Assembly: GCF_001421355.1 (NCBI RefSeq)
Contig: NZ_LMKC01000003.1
Coordinates: 164 to 64,163 of the forward strand
DNA: 64,000 nt
Reading direction: 5' to 3'
DNA from: Sphingomonas sp. Leaf9
Lineage (GTDB): Bacteria > Pseudomonadota > Alphaproteobacteria > Sphingomonadales > Sphingomonadaceae
The stretch's first letter is position 1; every line of letters begins with the position of its first letter. The notes under the pieces were generated by a model. The model did no database searches, was not told the origin of the DNA, and saw nothing but the letters and a program-made list of their open reading frames with translations. Of the stretch, positions 35,651-45,939 are shown in pieces. A program made the position numbers and the translations under genes.

Positions 35651-35685
35651 TCCCACTCTCACCCAACTTCTCCCATTGTTACCCA
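35651..35685 (-). promoter_or_regulatory. Proximal MraZ-box array (four TGGGN units)
   Basis: TCCCA (35651), ACCCA (35661), TCCCA (35671) and ACCCA (35681) are spaced exactly 10 bp; on the minus strand they are four TGGGN units with 5-bp spacers. This is one unit more than the classical three-repeat MraZ box and lies 121 bp before the mraZ start. It should mediate autorepression of the dcw operon by MraZ. Confidence 0.8.
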
Positions 35686-35805
35686 TGTTGCATTTTGGTA
35701 CGTCTCGGGGCGTCACAGGGGGCAGGTCCTGGGATCGTCGTTACACACTGCCCGGCGCGTATTTGCCGGCGGTCGACGCTTCTCCTGCGTGACCGAACAG
35801 GGGCT

Positions 35806-36276
35806 GTGTTGGAGAGGGAACTCTACCTGAGCTACGGGCTACAGGCAGTCGACGCGAAGGGTCGCGTCGCGGTGCCTGCCAAGCTGCGCTCGGTGCTGGA
35901 GAAGAACGCCGACGCCCGCGAACTGCTGCTAAAGCGGCACGCCAAGCATGTCTGCCTCAGCGCGTTCGATGCCGCCTGGCCAAAGATCCTCTATTCGCGC
36001 AAACCCCAGGGCAGCGACGAGGACGCCGACACCGACTATAACGTCGCGGGCAAGGCGTTCGGCAACCTCGAAACCGCACCGTTCGACAGCGCGGGGCGGT
36101 TCGTCCTGCCGACCTTCTATCGCCGTCGTGCCAAGATCGACAAATGGGCGTTCTTCCACGGGCGCGGCGACACGTTCAACATCTGGGACCCGCACACGCT
36201 GATCGCCGACATGGAGATCGACGCCGACACGCGCGAGCTGTGCGAATTCCTGATGGAAGAAAAGGGGCTGTTGTGA
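35806..36276 (+). CDS. mraZ: Transcriptional regulator MraZ
   Basis: 156 residues. Two SpoVT/AbrB-like repeats, each with the D-x-x-G-R signature: [17 protein letters not shown] (N-terminal half) and [15 protein letters not shown] (C-terminal half). MraZ forms ring oligomers that bind TGGGN boxes and repress the dcw operon. The start is a GTG at 35806 or the TTG at 35809, which is better spaced from AGGGG at 35799-35803; no ATG is available near. It heads the dcw cluster, and its stop overlaps rsmH (GTGA). Confidence 0.9.
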   Translation: MLERELYLSYGLQAVDAKGRVAVPAKLRSVLEKNADARELLLKRHAKHVCLSAFDAAWPKILYSRKPQGSDEDADTDYNVAGKAFGNLETAPFDSAGRFVLPTFYRRRAKIDKWAFFHGRGDTFNIWDPHTLIADMEIDADTRELCEFLMEEKGLL

Positions 36277-37223
36277 CCGACGCGCCGCACGTCCCCGTCC
36301 TGATGACCGAAGCGGTCGCCGCGCTGGCGATCCAGCCGGGCGAGGTCCATGTCGACGCGACCTTCGGCGCGGGCGGCTATACCCGCGCGATGCTGACCGC
36401 CGGTGCGCGGGTGATCGCGTTCGACCGCGATCCGACCGCGCACGATGCCGCCGCGCCGCTGCTGGCCGAGGCGGGCGATCGCCTGACGCTGATCCGTGCT
36501 CCCTTTTCGGCGATGGCGAGCGAACTGGCCGCGCGCGATATCGATACGGTCGATGGCGTCGTGATGGATATCGGCGTATCGTCGATGCAGCTCGATCAGG
36601 CCGATCGCGGCTTTTCGTTCCAGTATGACGGCCCGCTCGACATGCGAATGAGTCGTGAGGGGATCACCGCCGCCGAGTGGCTGAACACCGCCGCCGAGGC
36701 CGAGATTTCGGACGTACTCGACCGCTATGGCGAGGAGCCGCGCCATCGCCGCGTCGCGAACTTCATCGTCGGCGCACGGCCGCTGGAGCGCACCGGCGAA
36801 CTGGCCGCCGTGGTCCGCCGCGCGCTCGGCCATCGTCTGCATGAAAAGAAGGACCCGGCGACCCGTGCGTTCCAGGCGATCCGCATCCACCTGAACGACG
36901 AGCTGGGCGAACTGACCGCTGGCCTCGCCGCGGCGGAACGGGTGCTGCGCCCCGGCGGACGGCTGTCGGTGGTCAGCTTCCACAGCCTCGAGGACCGGAT
37001 CGTGAAGCGGTTCCTGCGGGAGCGCGGCGGGGCGATGCCGGCAGGCTCGCGCCATCGCCCGGTCGTGGCGCAGGGGCCGGCGCCCAGCTTTGGCGACATC
37101 GCCAAGGCGGTGCGGCCAAGTGACGAAGAAATTTCGATTAACCCGCGCGCACGGTCGGCTACGCTGCGCTCGGGCCTTCGCACGGCGTCCGCGCCGTGGA
37201 GTTCGAACGGGAGTGCGATGTGA
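36273..37223 (+). CDS. rsmH: 16S rRNA (cytosine1402-N4)-methyltransferase RsmH
   Basis: 316 residues. A SAM-dependent methyltransferase that modifies C1402 in the ribosomal P site. Motifs: [24 protein letters not shown] (SAM site), [20 protein letters not shown], and the C-terminal [15 protein letters not shown]. The GTG start at 36273 overlaps the mraZ stop. It is a constant second gene of dcw clusters although not itself a wall enzyme. Its stop overlaps ftsL (TGATG). Confidence 0.96.
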   Translation: MTDAPHVPVLMTEAVAALAIQPGEVHVDATFGAGGYTRAMLTAGARVIAFDRDPTAHDAAAPLLAEAGDRLTLIRAPFSAMASELAARDIDTVDGVVMDIGVSSMQLDQADRGFSFQYDGPLDMRMSREGITAAEWLNTAAEAEISDVLDRYGEEPRHRRVANFIVGARPLERTGELAAVVRRALGHRLHEKKDPATRAFQAIRIHLNDELGELTAGLAAAERVLRPGGRLSVVSFHSLEDRIVKRFLRERGGAMPAGSRHRPVVAQGPAPSFGDIAKAVRPSDEEISINPRARSATLRSGLRTASAPWSSNGSAM

Positions 37224-37792
37224 TGGGTGCGTTCGGGTTCGGGACGTTGGGCAAACTGGTGGCGGTCGGCGTGATGGCGCCGGCCTTCTATCTCGTCATC
37301 TCGCAGGGTGCGGCGGAACGCGGCCGGGTCGAGGCGGTCGAGCGCTCGATCGTGCAGGCGCGCAAGGACATCCGCGCGCTGGAAACCGAATTCGACACCC
37401 GCGCGAACATGGCGCAGCTGGAACGCTGGAACGGTGACGTGCTGGCGCTCGCCGCGCCGCGCGCCGAACAATATGTCGGCGGCGAGCATCAGCTGGCGTC
37501 GCTGCCCGGCCGTACCGAGGGGGGCAATGTCGCACTCGCCTATGTCGTGCCCAGCGCGCCAATGGAAATGGCCGCCGCTGCGCCCGAACCGACCCTCGCC
37601 GCCGCGCCCGTTGCGATCCCGGCCAAGGGGGAAAAGGGCAAGCCGGCGGTGAAGCCGGTCGGCGCGGTGCGCACGGCAGCGGTAATCCCGGCCAAGGCGC
37701 GGGCGGTGGCGATGCTCGACCGCACGCTGCTCAGCGACGCGACCATGGCCGATCTCGCCCGGTCGGCGCGCAAGGAAGCGGCCCGGCCGTGA
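37223..37792 (+). CDS. ftsL: Cell division protein FtsL
   Basis: 189 residues. Short cytoplasmic start, one membrane helix (about 7-25), then a leucine-zipper-like coiled coil (RVEAVERSIVQARKDIRALETEF) and a low-complexity Ala/Pro/Lys tail, longer than the E. coli protein (121). FtsL works with FtsB and FtsQ to license septal wall synthesis by FtsW-FtsI. Sequence conservation is always poor, so position between rsmH and ftsI and topology carry the call. Both ends overlap neighbours. Confidence 0.85.
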   Translation: MGAFGFGTLGKLVAVGVMAPAFYLVISQGAAERGRVEAVERSIVQARKDIRALETEFDTRANMAQLERWNGDVLALAAPRAEQYVGGEHQLASLPGRTEGGNVALAYVVPSAPMEMAAAAPEPTLAAAPVAIPAKGEKGKPAVKPVGAVRTAAVIPAKARAVAMLDRTLLSDATMADLARSARKEAARP

Positions 37793-39504
37793 TCGTCGTC
37801 GTGGCGCCCCCCCTCAACCAGCAACGATCAGATGGTGCGCGGCACACATTGGTCAACATCGCCCATTACCGGTTGATGGTGCTGATGCTGCTGTTTGCGG
37901 CGGGCGTCACGGTCATTCTCGCGCGGCTGATGCTGCTGGCGGTCGCGGCCGAGCCGCGTTCGGCGATCGCGGCGGAGGCGGCGCTAGTTCCGCTGCGCGG
38001 CGATCTGGTCGATCGCAACGGCGCGCCGCTCGCCCGCACCATCGACGCCTGGTCGATCGCGGTACGCCCGGACAAGGTGATCGGCGACAAGAAGCAGCTG
38101 GCGCAGCAGCTCGCCGCGCTGATGCCCGAACATGACGTCGGCTATTATTATGCGCAGCTGAACCTGGAGCGCAATTTCGTCTATCTGCGCCGCCGCGCGC
38201 TGCCCGAACTGGTGCAGGCGGTGAATGCGCTGGGCGATCCGGGCATCGTGCTGGGCCGCGAACCGGAACGCCTCTATCCGCAAAGCGCGATGGCGGCCCA
38301 TGCGCTCGGCTATCTCGACATGGACGGGCGCGGCGTGCGCGGCATGGAGAAGTATCTGAACGGCCGACTGGTCGACCCGGCCGAGCGTGGGCGCCCAGTC
38401 GCACTCAGCCTCGACCTGCGGGTGCAGGCCGCACTGGAAAGCGAACTCGCCAACGCGATGGCGGTGTTCCAGGCGCGCGGTGCCGGCGGCATCGTGCTGG
38501 ACAGCGATACCGGCGAAGTGATCGCCATGACATCGCTGCCGACGTTCAACCCCAACGCCGTGACCGCCAACACCGGACAGATGAACACGGTGACGCAGGG
38601 CGTGTACGAGCTGGGGTCGGCGTTCAAGCCGCTGACCATGGCCGCCGCCCTCGACAGCGGCGTCGTGCCGTCGTTGTCCAAGCGCTATGACGCGACGCAG
38701 CCGCTGGCCGTCGGCGGCTTCCGCATCCGCGACGACCATGCGCAGAAGCGGTGGCTCGACGTGCCGGAAATCCTCGTCCATTCGTCGAACATCGGCACCG
38801 CCCGCATCGCCGACGAAATGGGGCAGGCGCGGATGGAAAAGCTGTTCCGCGCGCTGCATTTCGACACCGCACCCGATATCGAACTGGAAAAGTCGCGTAC
38901 CATCTGGCCGCATTACTGGGGCCGCACGACCACGATGACCACCGCCTATGGCCATGGCATCGCGGTGACGCCGTTGCACCTCGCCAGCGCCTATGCCGCC
39001 CTGGTCAATGGCGGCATCTGGCGGCCGGCGACGATGCTGAAGCTGAAGCCCGGTCAGGCCCCGGCCGGCAGCCGCGTGTTTTCGGAAGCGACCAGCGCCA
39101 AGATGCGCGGCCTGCTGCGCCTGATCGTCACCGACGGTACGGGGAAGAAGGCCGAGGCACCCGGCTTCCGCGTCGGCGGCAAGACTGGGACCGCCGAAAC
39201 CGTCGGCGCAGGCGGCGGCTATTCGAAGAAGGTCAACGTTTCGACCTTTGCCGCCGTCTTTCCGATGGATCGCCCGCGCTATGTCGTGATCGCCATGCTC
39301 GACAGCCCGAAGGGGACAAAGGAAACCTTCGGCTTCACCACGGCCGCATGGACCGCCGCGCCGGTGGTCAGCCGGGTGATTTCGCGTACCGGGCCGTTGC
39401 TGGGGGTGATTCCCGACGGCAATGCCGATATTGACCTCGCCGGACTGCGTTCGCTGCTGTGGCGGGCGCCGGGGGATGCGAAGAAGCTGGCGAACGTCGA
39501 ATGA
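37789..39504 (+). CDS. ftsI: Septal peptidoglycan transpeptidase FtsI (PBP3)
   Basis: 571 residues. One membrane helix near 30-52, the pedestal domain, then the transpeptidase domain with S277-x-x-K280 (ELGSAFKPL), S332-S-N334 (HSSNIGTAR) and K465-T-G-T (GGKTGTAET). It cross-links septal peptidoglycan with FtsW as polymerase partner. The start is a GTG overlapping the ftsL stop. No departure from the family's active site is seen; the protein is a normal class B PBP. Confidence 0.97.
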   Translation: MIVVVAPPLNQQRSDGARHTLVNIAHYRLMVLMLLFAAGVTVILARLMLLAVAAEPRSAIAAEAALVPLRGDLVDRNGAPLARTIDAWSIAVRPDKVIGDKKQLAQQLAALMPEHDVGYYYAQLNLERNFVYLRRRALPELVQAVNALGDPGIVLGREPERLYPQSAMAAHALGYLDMDGRGVRGMEKYLNGRLVDPAERGRPVALSLDLRVQAALESELANAMAVFQARGAGGIVLDSDTGEVIAMTSLPTFNPNAVTANTGQMNTVTQGVYELGSAFKPLTMAAALDSGVVPSLSKRYDATQPLAVGGFRIRDDHAQKRWLDVPEILVHSSNIGTARIADEMGQARMEKLFRALHFDTAPDIELEKSRTIWPHYWGRTTTMTTAYGHGIAVTPLHLASAYAALVNGGIWRPATMLKLKPGQAPAGSRVFSEATSAKMRGLLRLIVTDGTGKKAEAPGFRVGGKTGTAETVGAGGGYSKKVNVSTFAAVFPMDRPRYVVIAMLDSPKGTKETFGFTTAAWTAAPVVSRVISRTGPLLGVIPDGNADIDLAGLRSLLWRAPGDAKKLANVE

Positions 39505-40916
39505 AATTAGGAACCATCACGGGCGGCGATGAGCCGCAGACGGTGACCGGCTTCGCGATCGATCATCGCAAGGTCGCACCCGGCACGATTTTCGGCGCGT
39601 TCGAAGGCGCACGGGTAAATGGCGAGGACTTCATCCCCGCCGCCATCGCCGCCGGCGCGATCGCCGTCGTGGCGCGGCCCGAAGCGGTCGTGGACGGCGC
39701 GGTCCATATCGCGGCGCAGGACCCGCGCGAGGCGTTTGCCCGCGCCGCCGCGCAATTCTTCGCGCCATTCCCGCCGACCTGCGTCGCGGTGACCGGCACC
39801 AACGGCAAGACCAGCACCGTCGAAATGGTGCGCCAGCTGTGGCGGATGCAGGGCCATCACGCCGCATCGATCGGCACGCTGGGCGTCACCACCGCCGACG
39901 AACGCGTCGTGACCGGGTTGACCACGCCCGACATCGTCACCTTCCTGTCGAACGTCGCGGGCCTTGCGCGCGAGGGCGTGACCCATGTCGCGTTCGAGGC
40001 GTCGAGCCACGGCCTGTCGCAATATCGTACCGAGGGGCTGCCGGTGCGCGCCGCCGCCTTCACCAATCTCAGCCGCGATCACCTCGACTATCATGGCGAC
40101 ATGGCGAGCTACCTAACCGCCAAGCTACGCCTGTTTTCCGAAGTGCTGGCCGATGACGGTACGGCAGTGGTGTGGATCGACGATCCCCATGCCGACCGGG
40201 TGATGGATCTGGCGCGGGTGCGCGGCAACCGCCTCATCACCGTCGGCGAACATGGTGAGACGCTGCGCCTGACCGGGCGGGAACCGAGCTTGCTGGGACA
40301 GGCGCTGACGATCGAGGCGGAAGGCGCGACCCACAAGGTGCAACTGCCGCTGATCGGCGCGTATCAGGCGGCGAACGCGCTGACCGCCGCCGGCCTGGTG
40401 CTGGCGACCGGCGGATCGCTCGCGGCGACGCTCGCCGGACTCGCCCGGTTGCAGCCGGTGCGCGGGCGGCTGGAGCGTGCGGTGATCCTGCCCAACGGCG
40501 CGCCGGTCTATGTCGATTATGCCCATACGCCCGATGCGCTCGAAGCCGCCATCGCCGCGCTGCGCCCCCATGCCGAGGGGCGGCTGATCGTCGTGTTCGG
40601 CGCGGGCGGCGACCGCGACAATGGCAAGCGTGTGCCGATGGGCGAGGTCGTGGCGGCGCAGGCCGACGTCGCGATCGTCACCGATGACAATCCCCGTACC
40701 GAGGATGCGGCGCAGATTCGGGCGCAGGTACTGGCCGGCGCGCCGGGTGCGACCGAGATCGGCGACCGCCGCGCCGCGATCCGCGCAGCGTGCGAGATGG
40801 CGCAGCCGGGCGACATCGTGCTGATCGCGGGCAAGGGCCATGAACAGGGCCAGATCGTCGGCGACATGATCCTGCCGTTCGACGACGTACAGGTGGCGCG
40901 TGACTGTGCCGGCTGA
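39501..40916 (+). CDS. murE: UDP-MurNAc-tripeptide synthetase MurE (meso-DAP type)
   Basis: 471 residues. Three Mur-ligase domains with the ATP loop VTGTNGKTSTVEMV, and EASSHGLSQYR and FTNLSRDHLDYH in the central domain. The DNPR motif (VTDDNPRTED) in the last domain marks ligases that add meso-diaminopimelate. It is cytoplasmic and adds the third residue of the peptide stem. ATGA overlap with ftsI; the downstream murF start lies inside its end. Confidence 0.96.
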   Translation: MKLGTITGGDEPQTVTGFAIDHRKVAPGTIFGAFEGARVNGEDFIPAAIAAGAIAVVARPEAVVDGAVHIAAQDPREAFARAAAQFFAPFPPTCVAVTGTNGKTSTVEMVRQLWRMQGHHAASIGTLGVTTADERVVTGLTTPDIVTFLSNVAGLAREGVTHVAFEASSHGLSQYRTEGLPVRAAAFTNLSRDHLDYHGDMASYLTAKLRLFSEVLADDGTAVVWIDDPHADRVMDLARVRGNRLITVGEHGETLRLTGREPSLLGQALTIEAEGATHKVQLPLIGAYQAANALTAAGLVLATGGSLAATLAGLARLQPVRGRLERAVILPNGAPVYVDYAHTPDALEAAIAALRPHAEGRLIVVFGAGGDRDNGKRVPMGEVVAAQADVAIVTDDNPRTEDAAQIRAQVLAGAPGATEIGDRRAAIRAACEMAQPGDIVLIAGKGHEQGQIVGDMILPFDDVQVARDCAG

Positions 40917-42288
40917 CCTGCCGCTCTGGACCGCCGCCGCCATCGCCGCCGCGACCGGGGGCACCGCCTCCACCGATTTCGCCGCCAACGGTGTCGCCTT
41001 CGACAGCCGCGAAGTGGGGCCGGGTGACCTCTTCGTCGCGCTGTCGGGTGAGGCCACCGATGGCCACCGCTTCGTGGGCCAGGCGTTCGCGCAAGGGGCG
41101 GCGGGGGCGATCGCCGATCGGCCGGTCGACGGCCCGCATGTGTTGGTCGACGACACCACCGTCGCGTTGAACCAGCTCGCCACCGCGTCACGCGCGCGCA
41201 CGACCTCGCGGATCATCGGCGTGACCGGATCTGTCGGCAAGACCGGGACGAAGGAAGCGCTCTACGCCGCGCTCGACCGGATCACCCACGGCCATGCGCA
41301 TCGTTCGGTCAAAAGCTACAACAACCATACCGGCGTGCCGCTGAGCCTCGCCCGGATGCCGGCCGCGACCCAGGCGGCGGTGTTTGAAATGGGCATGAAC
41401 CATGCGGGCGAACTGGCGCAGTTGACCCGGCTCGTCCGCCCCGAAGTGGCGATCGTCACCACCATCGCACCCGCCCATACCGAATTCTTCACCGGCGAGG
41501 ACGCGATCGCCCGCGCTAAGGGCGAGATTTTCGAAGGACTGGTCGAGGGCGGCATTGCCATCATCCCCTTCGACAGCCCGCACCGCGACACGTTGATCGC
41601 CGCCGCGCGGCCCCATGCCGCCAGGATCGTGACCTTCGGCCTGCGCGAAGGCGCCGATGTCCGTGCGATCGAGCATGTCCGCATGTCGGGCGGCGACAGC
41701 TTCGTCACCGCGCGGCTGGGCACGCGGGAGGTGAGCTATACGCTGGCCCCGCCGGGCGAACATTGGGTCGCCAATTCGCTGGCCGTCATGGCGGCGGTCG
41801 ACGCGATCGGCGGGGACCTTGGCGTTGCCGGGCTGGCACTGGCCGACCTTGCCGGTCTCGCCGGGCGCGGTGCCCGCCGCAAGCTGACGCTGGCGGGCGG
41901 CGAGGCGTTGCTGATCGACGAAAGCTACAACGCCAACCCCGCATCGATGCGCGCGACGCTGAAGGTGCTGGCCGCCGAACGCGCCGATCGCCGCATCGCG
42001 GTGCTTGGTGAGATGCGCGAGCTGGGCGAGTCGTCGGACGCCTATCACGCTGCCCTTGCGGTCCCCATCGACGAAGCGGGCGTTTCGCGCGCCGTGCTGG
42101 TGGGGCAGGGGATGCTTCCGCTCGCCAAGGCGCTTGAGGGCCGCATCGAAACCGTCCATGTGCCCGACGCCGCCACCGCCGCGCAGGTCCTGTCCGACCT
42201 GCTGCTGCCGGGGGATGCGGTACTCGTAAAGGGATCGAACGGGGTGGGGCTGGCGCGGGTCGTCGCCGACCTGTGGGGCCAGGGCTGA
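40900..42288 (+). CDS. murF: UDP-MurNAc-tripeptide D-Ala-D-Ala ligase MurF
   Basis: 462 residues. Mur ligase with ATP loop [48 protein letters not shown] and [16 protein letters not shown], all MurF-specific. It adds D-Ala-D-Ala made by Ddl (encoded at 50094). The GTG start at 40900 overlaps murE by 17 bp; a second GTG at 40906 is also possible. Stop overlaps mraY (TGATG). Confidence 0.96.
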   Translation: MTVPADLPLWTAAAIAAATGGTASTDFAANGVAFDSREVGPGDLFVALSGEATDGHRFVGQAFAQGAAGAIADRPVDGPHVLVDDTTVALNQLATASRARTTSRIIGVTGSVGKTGTKEALYAALDRITHGHAHRSVKSYNNHTGVPLSLARMPAATQAAVFEMGMNHAGELAQLTRLVRPEVAIVTTIAPAHTEFFTGEDAIARAKGEIFEGLVEGGIAIIPFDSPHRDTLIAAARPHAARIVTFGLREGADVRAIEHVRMSGGDSFVTARLGTREVSYTLAPPGEHWVANSLAVMAAVDAIGGDLGVAGLALADLAGLAGRGARRKLTLAGGEALLIDESYNANPASMRATLKVLAAERADRRIAVLGEMRELGESSDAYHAALAVPIDEAGVSRAVLVGQGMLPLAKALEGRIETVHVPDAATAAQVLSDLLLPGDAVLVKGSNGVGLARVVADLWGQG

Positions 42289-43358
42289 TGTTGTACGAAA
42301 TCGCCGAATATCTCGGCTTTCCGGGGGTTCTGAACCTCTTCCGCTACCTGTCGTTCCGCACCGGCGCGGCGACGGCGACGGCGCTGCTGATCGGGCTGGT
42401 CATCGGCCCGCGCTTCATCGGCTGGCTGCGCGTGCGCCAGGGGAAAGGGCAGCCGATCCGCCTTGACGGGCCGCAGAGCCACCTCGCCAAGCGCGGCACG
42501 CCGACCATGGGCGGGCTGATGATCCTGACCGCGCTCGCGACCTCGGTCCTGCTGTGGATGGACCTCGCCAATCCCTTCGTCTGGGCCTGCCTGTTCGTGA
42601 CGCTGGGGTTCGCCGCGATCGGCTTCCTCGACGATTATGACAAGGTGCGGAAGGCCAGCACAGCGGGCGTTTCCGGGCGCACGCGCCTGCTCCTCGAATT
42701 CCTGATCGCCGGCATCGCCAGCTGGATCATCATCCGCCAGACCGGCACGATGCTCTACGTGCCGTTCTTCTCGAACGTCGCGATCGATCTGGGGCCGTTC
42801 TACATCCTGTTCGCCGCCTTCACGATCGTCGCGTTCGGCAATGCGGTGAACCTGACCGACGGCCTCGACGGATTGGCGACGATGCCGGTCATCATCGCCT
42901 CGGTCGCGCTGATGCTGATCGTCTACATGGTCGGCAATGCGAAGTTTGCCGCGTATCTCGGCATCCCGCACGTGCTGGGCGCGGGCGATCTGGCGCTGTT
43001 CTGCGGTGCGATCGTCGGGGCGGGGCTGGCGTTCCTGTGGTACAACGCCCCCCCGGCGGCGGTGTTCATGGGCGATACCGGCAGTCTGGCACTCGGCGGT
43101 GCACTCGGCGCGATCGCGGTGTCGTCGCATCACGAAATCGTGCTGGCGATCATCGGCGGCCTGTTCGTGGTCGAGGCGCTCTCCGTCATCATCCAGGTCT
43201 TCTGGTACAAGCGTACCGGCAAGCGCATCTTCCGCATGGCGCCGATCCACCATCATTTCGAACAACTCGGCTGGGCCGAGGCGACGGTCGTGATCCGCTT
43301 CTGGATCATCGCCTTCGTGCTGGCGCTCGCCGGCCTCTCGACGCTGAAGCTGCGGTGA
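42288..43358 (+). CDS. mraY: Phospho-MurNAc-pentapeptide transferase MraY
   Basis: 356 residues with about ten membrane helices. Catalytic and substrate motifs: GFLDDYDKV (Asp pair), [27 protein letters not shown] and [10 protein letters not shown] (His triad). It transfers phospho-MurNAc-pentapeptide to undecaprenyl phosphate, forming lipid I. Start overlaps murF, stop overlaps murD (GTGA). Confidence 0.97.
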   Translation: MLYEIAEYLGFPGVLNLFRYLSFRTGAATATALLIGLVIGPRFIGWLRVRQGKGQPIRLDGPQSHLAKRGTPTMGGLMILTALATSVLLWMDLANPFVWACLFVTLGFAAIGFLDDYDKVRKASTAGVSGRTRLLLEFLIAGIASWIIIRQTGTMLYVPFFSNVAIDLGPFYILFAAFTIVAFGNAVNLTDGLDGLATMPVIIASVALMLIVYMVGNAKFAAYLGIPHVLGAGDLALFCGAIVGAGLAFLWYNAPPAAVFMGDTGSLALGGALGAIAVSSHHEIVLAIIGGLFVVEALSVIIQVFWYKRTGKRIFRMAPIHHHFEQLGWAEATVVIRFWIIAFVLALAGLSTLKLR

Positions 43359-44710
43359 TTACCGCTGCCGCCTGGGCGGGGAAACGGTTCGCGGTGCTGG
43401 GCCTCGCGCGCTCCGGTGCGGCGACGGTGCGTGCGCTGCTGGCCGGTGGCGCGGAGGTCGTCGCGTGGGACGGGGATGAGGCGCGCCGTTCTCCCTCTCT
43501 CCGCTTGCGGGGAGAGGGTCGGGGAGAGGGGGCTTCTTCTACGACATCGCCCGCGACACCCCCTCTCCCAACCCTCTCCCCCATGGGGGAGAGGGCTTTG
43601 GTGTTTGCCGACCCGCTGACGATCGACCTCACCGGTTTCGATGGCGTCGTCGTGTCGCCCGGTGTCCCGCTCAACCGGCATCCGATCGCCCAGCACGCTA
43701 GCGACACGCCGATCATCGGCGACATCGAACTCTTCGCGCAGGCCCGCGGCGACCTGCCCCCACACAAGGTCGTCGGCATCACCGGCACCAACGGCAAGTC
43801 GACCACCACTGCGCTGATCCACCATATCCTCGACCAGGCCGGCGTCCCCACGCGCATGGGCGGCAATATCGGTCTGCCGATCCTTGCGCAGGACCCGTTG
43901 CCGGCGGGCGGGGTCTATGTCCTCGAACTGTCGAGCTACCAGATCGACCTGACCTACAGCCTCGACTGCGACGTCGCGGTGCTGCTCAACATCACGCCCG
44001 ACCATCTCGACCGCTATGCCGGGTTCGAAGCCTATGCCGCGTCGAAGGCCCGGCTGTTCGCGATGCAGTCAGCCGGTCATGCGGCGATCATCGGCACCGG
44101 CGACACGACGTCCGCCGCCATCGCCGACACGCTGCCGCACGCGACCCGTATCGCCGTACCCGCCGACGCGCCCGCCCATGGTCCCGCACTCGCCGGCCCG
44201 CACAATGCGCAGAACGCGGCTGCAGCCATTGCGGTGTGCGAAGCGCTCGGCCTCGACGCCGACACCATCCGCGACGGCCTCCGGAGCTACCGCGCGCTCC
44301 CGCACCGCATGGCGCATGTCGCCGATGTGAACGGCGTCGCCTATGTCGACGACAGCAAGGCGACGAACCCCGATTCCACCGCGCCCGCGCTCAATGCGTT
44401 CCAGCGCATCCACTGGATCGTCGGCGGCCTCGCCAAGTCCGACGACCTTGACGCCTGCCGCCCCGGTTTCGGCAATGTCGTCCACGCCTATACCATCGGC
44501 ACCGCGGCCGAGCGCTTTGCCGAGCTGCTCGCGCCCTACCTTCCGGTAACCATCGCCAACACATTGGACGAAGCGGTAAAATTGGCCGCGACAGCGGCGC
44601 GACCCGGCGATACCGTGCTGCTGTCGCCGGCATGTGCGTCGTTCGACCAGTTCAGCGATTTCGAAGCGCGGGGGCGTGCCTTCGCAGCGGCGGTGGGGGC
44701 ATTGGCATGA
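43355..44710 (+). CDS. murD: UDP-MurNAc-Ala D-Glu ligase MurD with an in-frame palindromic repeat insertion
   Basis: 451 residues. N-terminal Rossmann domain ([18 protein letters not shown]), ATP loop [31 protein letters not shown] and [11 protein letters not shown] are all present, so the enzyme looks active. It adds D-Glu to UDP-MurNAc-Ala. Residues about 45-81 are foreign to the family: a Ser/Pro/Arg/Gly/Glu-rich insert encoded by a repeat of CCCTCTCC hairpins (43489-43595). It sits after the strand ending VVAWD, in a surface loop of the N-terminal domain, and keeps the frame. The start is a GTG overlapping mraY; the stop overlaps ftsW. Confidence 0.95.
   Translation: MITAAAWAGKRFAVLGLARSGAATVRALLAGGAEVVAWDGDEARRSPSLRLRGEGRGEGASSTTSPATPPLPTLSPMGERALVFADPLTIDLTGFDGVVVSPGVPLNRHPIAQHASDTPIIGDIELFAQARGDLPPHKVVGITGTNGKSTTTALIHHILDQAGVPTRMGGNIGLPILAQDPLPAGGVYVLELSSYQIDLTYSLDCDVAVLLNITPDHLDRYAGFEAYAASKARLFAMQSAGHAAIIGTGDTTSAAIADTLPHATRIAVPADAPAHGPALAGPHNAQNAAAAIAVCEALGLDADTIRDGLRSYRALPHRMAHVADVNGVAYVDDSKATNPDSTAPALNAFQRIHWIVGGLAKSDDLDACRPGFGNVVHAYTIGTAAERFAELLAPYLPVTIANTLDEAVKLAATAARPGDTVLLSPACASFDQFSDFEARGRAFAAAVGALA
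43489..43597. repeat. REP/BIME-like palindromic element inside murD
   Basis: Hairpin 1: CCCTCTCTCC (43493-43502), loop GCTTGC, GGGGAGAGGG (43509-43518). A second GGGGAGAGGGGG follows (43521-43532). After 26 bp come CCCTCTCCC and hairpin 2, CCCTCTCCCCC-AT-GGGGGAGAGGG (43572-43595, perfect). The stretches 43509-43532 and 43559-43582 are also near-perfect inverted copies. This is the pattern of intergenic palindromes common in alphaproteobacterial genomes, here within a coding sequence. Confidence 0.85.
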
Positions 44711-45939
44711 CCGATATGGGCCGCGGGCGCGACGTCCGGGCACTGCGCCAACGGGTGGAAACGTTGCAGGGGCGCAGTGCGCGCTCGCCGATCGGCGCGT
44801 GGTTCCGCGAAGTCGACCGGGTGCTGCTGCTGATCGCGATGGTGCTGATCGCCATCGGCCTGGTCGCGGTCGCCGCCGCCTCGCCTGCCTCCGCCGTGCG
44901 CTATTCCGGTGGCGACGTCACCGTGCCGCCGATGATGTATTTCTGGCGTCAGGCGGGGTGGATCGCGCTCTCCTTCCCGGTGATGATCGTCGTGTCGATG
45001 CTGCCGGTGACGGTCGCGCGGCGGCTATGCCTGCTGGGTGCCGCTGTGCTGGTGCTGGCGCTGATGGTCACACCGTTCGTCGGCGTGGAGGCGAACGGCG
45101 CGCGGCGGTGGATCAACCTCGGCGTCGGGCAGTTCCAGCCGTCCGAGTTCCTGAAACCGATGTTCATCGTGACGACCGCTTGGCTGCTGTCGCTGCGCGC
45201 AAAGGACCCGCAGCTGCCGATGTTGTGGGTCACCGGTGCGTTGACCGCCGTGATCGCAGGTTGCCTGATGCTCCAGCCCGATTTCGGACAGACCGTGATC
45301 TTTTGCGGCGTGTGGGCGGCGTTGCTGGTGATCGCGGGCATCCCGGTACGGACCATGGCGCTGCTGGCGGCGGCGGGGGTCGGCATGGTCGCCGCCGCCT
45401 ACACCTTCTACGGCACGGCGCGCGTTCGCATCGACGGCTTCCTGTTCCCCGATCCGGCGAGTGCCGCAACCGACAGTTATCAGGTCGACATGGCCCATGC
45501 CGTGCTGACCGCCGGTGGCGTGATCGGCACGGGTCCGGGCGGCGGCCGGGTGAAGTTCAAGCTGCCCGAGGCGCATACCGACTATATCTTTGCCGTGGTG
45601 GGCGAGGAATTCGGCCTGATCGCCTGCGCGATCATCGCCGTCATCTTCCTGGCTATCGTCGTCCGCGTCTTCGTCCGACTGCTGGATGAAGAGGACGCGT
45701 TCAAGCTGCTCGCCGCCGCCGGCCTCGCCATCCAGTTCGGGGCGCAGGCGCTCATCAACATGGCGGTCAATGTCGGTATCGCCCCGTCGAAGGGGATGAC
45801 GCTGCCGTTCATCTCGTACGGCGGGTCGTCGATGATCGCGCTGTCGATCGGCATGGGACTGCTGCTCGCTTTCACGCGCCGGAACCCGTATCTGAGCCGC
45901 TCACCTTACGGCCCACAGCGCTGGAGCGGAGCGAAATGA
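44707..45939 (+). CDS. ftsW: Septal peptidoglycan polymerase FtsW
   Basis: 410 residues of the SEDS family with ten membrane helices after a basic cytoplasmic N-terminus of about 35 residues. Signatures: GANGARRWINLG-like (VEANGARRWINLGVGQFQPS), LQPDFGQT, EAHTDYIFAVVGEE with the catalytic Asp region, and PFISYGGSSMIA. It polymerises lipid II at the septum with FtsI. ATGA overlaps on both sides (murD, murG). Confidence 0.97.
   Translation: MTDMGRGRDVRALRQRVETLQGRSARSPIGAWFREVDRVLLLIAMVLIAIGLVAVAAASPASAVRYSGGDVTVPPMMYFWRQAGWIALSFPVMIVVSMLPVTVARRLCLLGAAVLVLALMVTPFVGVEANGARRWINLGVGQFQPSEFLKPMFIVTTAWLLSLRAKDPQLPMLWVTGALTAVIAGCLMLQPDFGQTVIFCGVWAALLVIAGIPVRTMALLAAAGVGMVAAAYTFYGTARVRIDGFLFPDPASAATDSYQVDMAHAVLTAGGVIGTGPGGGRVKFKLPEAHTDYIFAVVGEEFGLIACAIIAVIFLAIVVRVFVRLLDEEDAFKLLAAAGLAIQFGAQALINMAVNVGIAPSKGMTLPFISYGGSSMIALSIGMGLLLAFTRRNPYLSRSPYGPQRWSGAK

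Larger units (their letters stand above)
35413..35805 (+). other. 393-bp control region of the dcw cluster
   Basis: No gene is supported here, although a frame is open. The region is visibly richer in A and T than its surroundings from about 35580 to 35700. It holds two arrays of NCCCA boxes (listed separately), further single copies at 35565-35569, 35587-35591 and 35620-35624, and a GANTC methylation site at 35625-35629. An exact promoter is not obvious: TTGCAT at 35688-35693 is a candidate -35 without a good -10. Confidence 0.7.
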
